Assembly (NCBI GenBank): GCA_949752735.1
Contig: OX457053.1
Location: 8,111,813 to 8,175,812 of the forward strand
DNA: 64,000 nt
From: Lumbricus terrestris
Taxonomy: Eukaryota > Annelida > Clitellata > Crassiclitellata > Lumbricidae
Direction: 5' to 3'
Shown here: piece by piece, positions 24,401 through 30,400 of the stretch
How positions within the stretch are numbered: the stretch's first letter is position 1
Layout of the letters: the number at the start of each line of letters is the position of its first letter
Made by a program: the position numbers and the translations under genes
Notes under the pieces: model-generated
Seen by the model: the letters and a program-made list of their open reading frames with translations, nothing else
Database searches by the model: none
Told to the model about the DNA's origin: nothing

Positions 24401-27400
24401 GGAATGTGGCTGATAGGATGCTTTGATATCGTATCAGCAGTAGACACATAACTTTGTAACACACACACATGTAGATTTAATTGGAATTAATTATTAGTAA
24501 TTAATTGGTAACATCTGTTGTTATGGTAACTAATGCACAAGATTCCCCAAAACATAGTTATAGTTTGATTCATATAGCGAGAATGTCAGTTCCTGAGACA
24601 GAGAGGTATATCCTATGGTGGATAAACTGTTTGGCAAAGGTAAGCCTTCACCTAATCCGGAAAAAAAACAATCCAGGGAGATTCCAATTCTAGGTCAAGC
24701 AAAATGCTACGGAAGGGAAATACCAGTACTGTGAAAGGTAAATCCTATGGAGCAGAAAATATTATAGAGGAGAACTATTGAAGGAAAATATATGAATTAT
24801 TGGATTGTATATAAATTAATATTATAGCTCTAGGGGAAGTACTATGAAGGGAAAAATAGTACGGAAGAATTTTTCTGAACATCGTGCAGACCTTTTAACT
24901 ATTAATCAGTCAGTTGTAGTGTTTTGATTATGCCTGTGTTTTTGCATTCCGTTTTGTTTTTCGTAGAAACTTCTGCTCATCAAAACGACAGGAGGAGGAA
25001 CAGGAGAAAAAGACACACGAGTCAAAACTGGAAGTTCACTTCTTCAGTTTCACGACGCTTTACTATCTGGTAAATGAAATTGGTTCATTCCTGCAACATA
25101 GCACGGGTCATAATTATGACCCTCATAAAACCACTATATGTCTGATTGGTTAACTGACCTTTGAGCAAGTGACAGGTTCCTCTCAGGGCAGTGTGATAGA
25201 ATTTGTTTAACCCAGTGGTTCCCAACCTTTTTTGACTGTCGGGCCGCTTTTTCTAAGTTGGAGGACACGAGGGCCACTTTTTCTTAGTTGAAGGACATTA
25301 GTGGGCCACATGGCTAAAATTTAATTAACTAAAGGCATATAAAATTGTTATAATTGAATCAAAAAAGAATGTTTGATGCGATTTATTAATGTCCAAATAA
25401 AATAATTTGTAATAGAAAGAATTATATATTCTATAATGTTGAAATTGTAAATTTTTGCATAGGCCTATATTTTATTAATTCATTGAGATGCTGCGGGCCA
25501 TTTTTGTAGGCCAGGCGGGCCACTTTTGGCCCACGGGCAGCGGGTTGGGAAACGCTGGTTTAACCTAATAGAATGTGCTAACTGGCAAAACAGAATTTTT
25601 AAGCTGTATGCCATAAGTAAATTGCTTAGCAGATTCCTTCGAAACACAGTATGAACGATTTTGTACCGTACATTAAAAGAATCTGCAAGTTTTTCAGTTG
25701 ATTGGCTCAAACGTTTTGGATTTACATGAGTCAAAACACATTCCTGTGTATGACACATGTCGCCAATAGCACTTCGCTACACAATGGAATGATTTAGAGT
25801 AATGCAGCATAACTGAAATTTTAATATTGATAACCTGGGGCATTCCTTATGTCTAATTGTTTGCTGTGTGCACTGTTTTTGGCACTGCATAGTTTCGAGT
25901 GTTGCTCATGGTGAGAAATTCTAGGAGATTGGGGAGGGGTGAGGGTTCAACCCTGCTGGTCTCTCTTACGATGCCACAGTTAAGTCTTCATTGCACACTC
26001 CAACTCCTCAACTCCCCCAGTTATTTTTCTACGATTCTCATACACTGACTTATCACGTTGCTTATTGATCAATCATTTTATCCCGTTGCTTACTGATCCA
26101 TCATTTGAATGTTTTTCTGTTCTGGTTCGTTGCAGGTGTTTCTCGGCATGTCTGTCGCTGGCATCGTCTTCAAGGGCTACTTCTTTGCATTTCATCTTCT
26201 CAACATTGTCAACAACAACCAACTGCTCCGCGGAGTCATCCAGGCTGTCACCCAAAACGGTAGAAAAATATGCTCGAAACATTCGTGGGTTCATCTCATC
26301 TTTGTCAGGTTCACCAAGGGGTCGGATGATGGTGCTTAGCAATTGTCAGTGAAAGACTCAAACTACCCAGTTAACATCTGGGGGTATCAGGACCCACTGC
26401 CAGAAACAGTCTTCCAGATCATGCGAAGAACTTACCATCTTTAGAGGCCTTTAAATCGCAGCTCAAACCTATCTTTTCAAACTTCGTATGACTGCCATTA
26501 ACTTTTTAAAACTTCTGTACAGCGCCATTTCCTTCGCCCTCGGCTGAGCTACGGCGCTATATAAATCGTCTTATTATTATTATTATCGCATGGAGGATTG
26601 AAACCATTCTCTCTATGTTACAAGGTGAGCGATATAGCGAAATGGATATTTTGTCCGAATCTGTGATTCACCATTTACTTTTGCAACTTATGTTTTCTGA
26701 AGATTTTTAGGATCAATTAGTAGTAGTTATATATCTTTTTGGCACTGAGATGCTGTGCTTTGAATGTTTACCCCTTGAATGCTGTTCTTTCTTTGATTGC
26801 TGTGCTGTAATTGTTGTGAATGATTGTTCTGCTTTGAATGCCTGTGCCCTTCTTCTTAACGTTCTTGCAAAGCTATCAGGTAGTTTATTGCCGCTATGTT
26901 ACTGTTGCAGGGAAGTCGTTGCTGTGGGTGGCCATTCTAGGCTTCGTTGTCTTCTACATCTATGCGCTGGTTAGCTTTGCATTGCTACGCACCAGCTTCG
27001 ACCCGGACGAGGAGCTCTACTGCGCCACCCTCTGGCAATGCACAGTCACCGTCATACGCTACGGTCTTGTCGGTGACATATTCGAGGTATCCCTTCTGCT
27101 TCAAATCCACTGTATTATGAATAATTTAGTAATTTATAATATTTGCTGATAGACAGTGATGGCAGGGCTGAAAGTGAGCTGGGTCGCTCTGGATCTGCGA
27201 CCCGGCATCGATTTTCGAGACCTGCTGTTGCTGGGTCTCATCAGGGTCGCTAAAAATGTCGCCAGATGTCAAAGCTAGGTAAAAAATGGTAGGATTTTCG
27301 ATAATTTTGGGCAAATGACTTAAAAAACGTCGTTAGAGCAATTTACGGGTCAAAGGTGTGCTCGTCCGCTAAAGTCAGACCCGGCAACTTTTCCAAACCA

Positions 27401-30400
27401 CTTTCAGCCCCGCTGATGGTGTAATCAATCGAAGTACAGCATTCTTCCCACTAACTGTTTTCCTTATAATTATTACCAATTGTTCTCTGTAATAGTTAAG
27501 ATCCTGTTATGGGACCATGGATGGAGTGCATTGGCGGTTGACTTCCATATCAGGAGGAGTTGTCTGAAATAATCTAACCATTACTTTTCTTCCAGAAACA
27601 GTTAATTGCAAAACAGGGAGGAGACAATCAGAGCAATTGTGAAAGAAGTATTCACTCACGGTCCGTACGCAGTAACCAGTGCTTAAAGTGTAGAAAAAGA
27701 AGTGCCTGTACGCTCCTTACCTTTCACTGCTGTGCGGGCCAAATAAATGGCAGAACGTGTGCAGTTTCTAAAATGAGTGCCTGGACGCCGTCCATGACCG
27801 TCCAGGCACACTTTAAGCCCTGGCAATAACTGTCTCAGAGGAGACTTGACCCATGGTCATTTATGTCTTCTGCGATGCGTTATTTTCGTTGTAGAACCTC
27901 GTCAGTCATCCAGCGGAGAACACGTTCACGAAGTTTGGTTTTCTCGTCATCTATCACATGTCGTTCTTCATCTTCATCACGACGATCGGCCTCAACATCA
28001 TCTTTGGTATCATCGTCGATACGTTCTCAGAACTACGCAACCTCAAGGTCTGTGCTCTCGCCTCTTCTCATTCATTCTCATCTTTAGTAAATTTTATTAT
28101 TTGGCTTATTGGTTTTTCTACTCATGACACCTGCATTGTCATTTCTCATTTTCGTTTGGAATTTACACTCTGTACTTGTTCCAACTTTCTATTTAGTCGC
28201 TGTTTCCTAGCTCATAATTATTACCTTTTCTGCTATGGTGTTCTTCATACTCTATATCTCCCTCAATTTCTACTGTTCTTACAACTGTTCTATCCGACCA
28301 GGGTTGGACTGGGAGCACTCCTGAGTGAGTAGGCAAACTTGAACGGGTGCTTGTTCAAATTTCTGTAATAAATGAAACACTATATTCTCCAACAAGTGAG
28401 TGAAAAACAGTCTCCATTGCTGCAGTGGAGATGTTTTAGTATCTGTGACAGTTGGCATTATAAGCTGTGAATACGATCAGCACTGCTGGTCAGCTGGTGT
28501 GTCATTGTATATTTTTTCAGTGGACTGCCGAGAGAGATATGATCGACACTTGCTTCATTTGCAGCCGCAGTAGCTATGACTTTGAGCATCATGGACAGGT
28601 GAGTCACAGTTCAATCTGTTATATGAGATGAGAGCATTGCGCAAGGGTATTAAATTATGTAAACGGACACGTGTTTCTATGACAACTGTGTGGCTTTGAC
28701 CCTATTCATTTTTCGGTGAATTAATTGGGTGAGATCCTTCACCACCGCTTGCCCATTTGAATGAACGCCACACCATTTAAGGCAGCGGTTCCCAACCCAT
28801 GGCCCGTGGGCCAAAAGTGGTCCGCCAGGCCTAAAAAAATGGCCCTCATCTCTCAAAGAATTAACAAAAGTATATGAAAAAATTGAAATCTGGACAGGAT
28901 AGAACACATACCGGTAATTACTTTCTATTAAAAATTATTTTGTTTTGACATCTATAAATTGCATCAAACATTCTATTTTGACTCAATTACAAAAGTTTTA
29001 TATGCATTTAGTTTATTAAATTTTAGCCTTGTGGCCCCCTAATGTCCTTCAACTAAGAAAAGTGGCCCTCGTGTCCTCCAACTTAGAAAAAGTGGCCCCA
29101 GAGTCAAAAAAGGTTGGAAACCACTGACTTAAAGTCTCCCTAGCCTTCTATCGAGTTTCACACTCCTGTTTTATTTTTTATATCCTGATCTTCGTTATCC
29201 ACATGTTTTCTTTTCCATCAGGGCTTTGAGCATCACATCAACGTGGAGCATCACATCTGGGCGTACATCTTCTTCTTCATTCACCTCAACGACACGAAGC
29301 AAAGCGACTTCACGTCACTCGAGTTATACGTCCACCGGCTGGTCAGTTCACTTAATCCTTTACCGACTGAACTATGGGGATTCCCCATTCACTTTGGCCA
29401 GTAAAAGGTTAACATGACACGAGTTTCATTCGAATGGTGCAGACGGCATTGTCTGTTAAGTGTTCGTTTAAAAGTAATGTGCAATAATAATGTGGGCAGA
29501 TGACACTTGTTACTACGGCAATTATATCCATTTACTTACTGAATGACTTTAACAGACCAGAGACGATTTTGTGGTTTCATACGAATGGTCTCCTCCCCCT
29601 TTTAGCCTGCATTTCCTTCTATGGCTTGTCTGTTTATAAACTATTCAAGACTATCCTCTTCGGCCGTGGTGCCTGGGTCGGGAGCACCTCTGACTAGTTA
29701 TCTTGCAGGGTGATATATGAATTCCACAATTTAATGGTTTCTGAAGAGATAGGATTGTTCAGCTGCCATTCCATATTGTCAAAATCTCATTTGACATACT
29801 CGTCTTTTTCTATCCATCTACAGGGTGCGGCCAAAAAAAATACCCCATTACGAAAATTGCGATTTCTCGACAACCGCTGAATATTTTCTTACAAATATTT
29901 TCATTCTTATTTGTAACATATTTTTACATATTATCTGAAAATCTTATGTCAGTATCTTTATATTTGTGATCATGACATCAGGCAGAAGAAGGAACTGCAT
30001 TTTTTCAATTTAACACGGCATTCACGAAATAGAAAATCATAATTTTACATAAAGTAGCCTGCAGTGTGCCATAATAAGGTTTTCTTGACCAATGAAAAGA
30101 TCTTTTACATCAATCCACCCATTAATACTCAAAACAACCGCGTCTGGCCGAAGAAGAAAAAGCCGATATCCATCCAAGCCGCCTGTTGGTCGAGAGAGCC
30201 AAGTTCTCTCCCAACATCATGGTTTCTGCAGGTGTCAGCTGTGAGGGCAAAGGACGCTTGCATTTCATTGACGAGAAGGCCAAAGTCAATGCTAAGTACT
30301 ACGTGGAGAAGCTTCTCCTAAGCTTGTCGATGACTGTCACTGTCTTGGGAAATCAGTTCACTTTTCAGCAAGATGTAGCGCCCGCTCACGGCGCAAGCTG

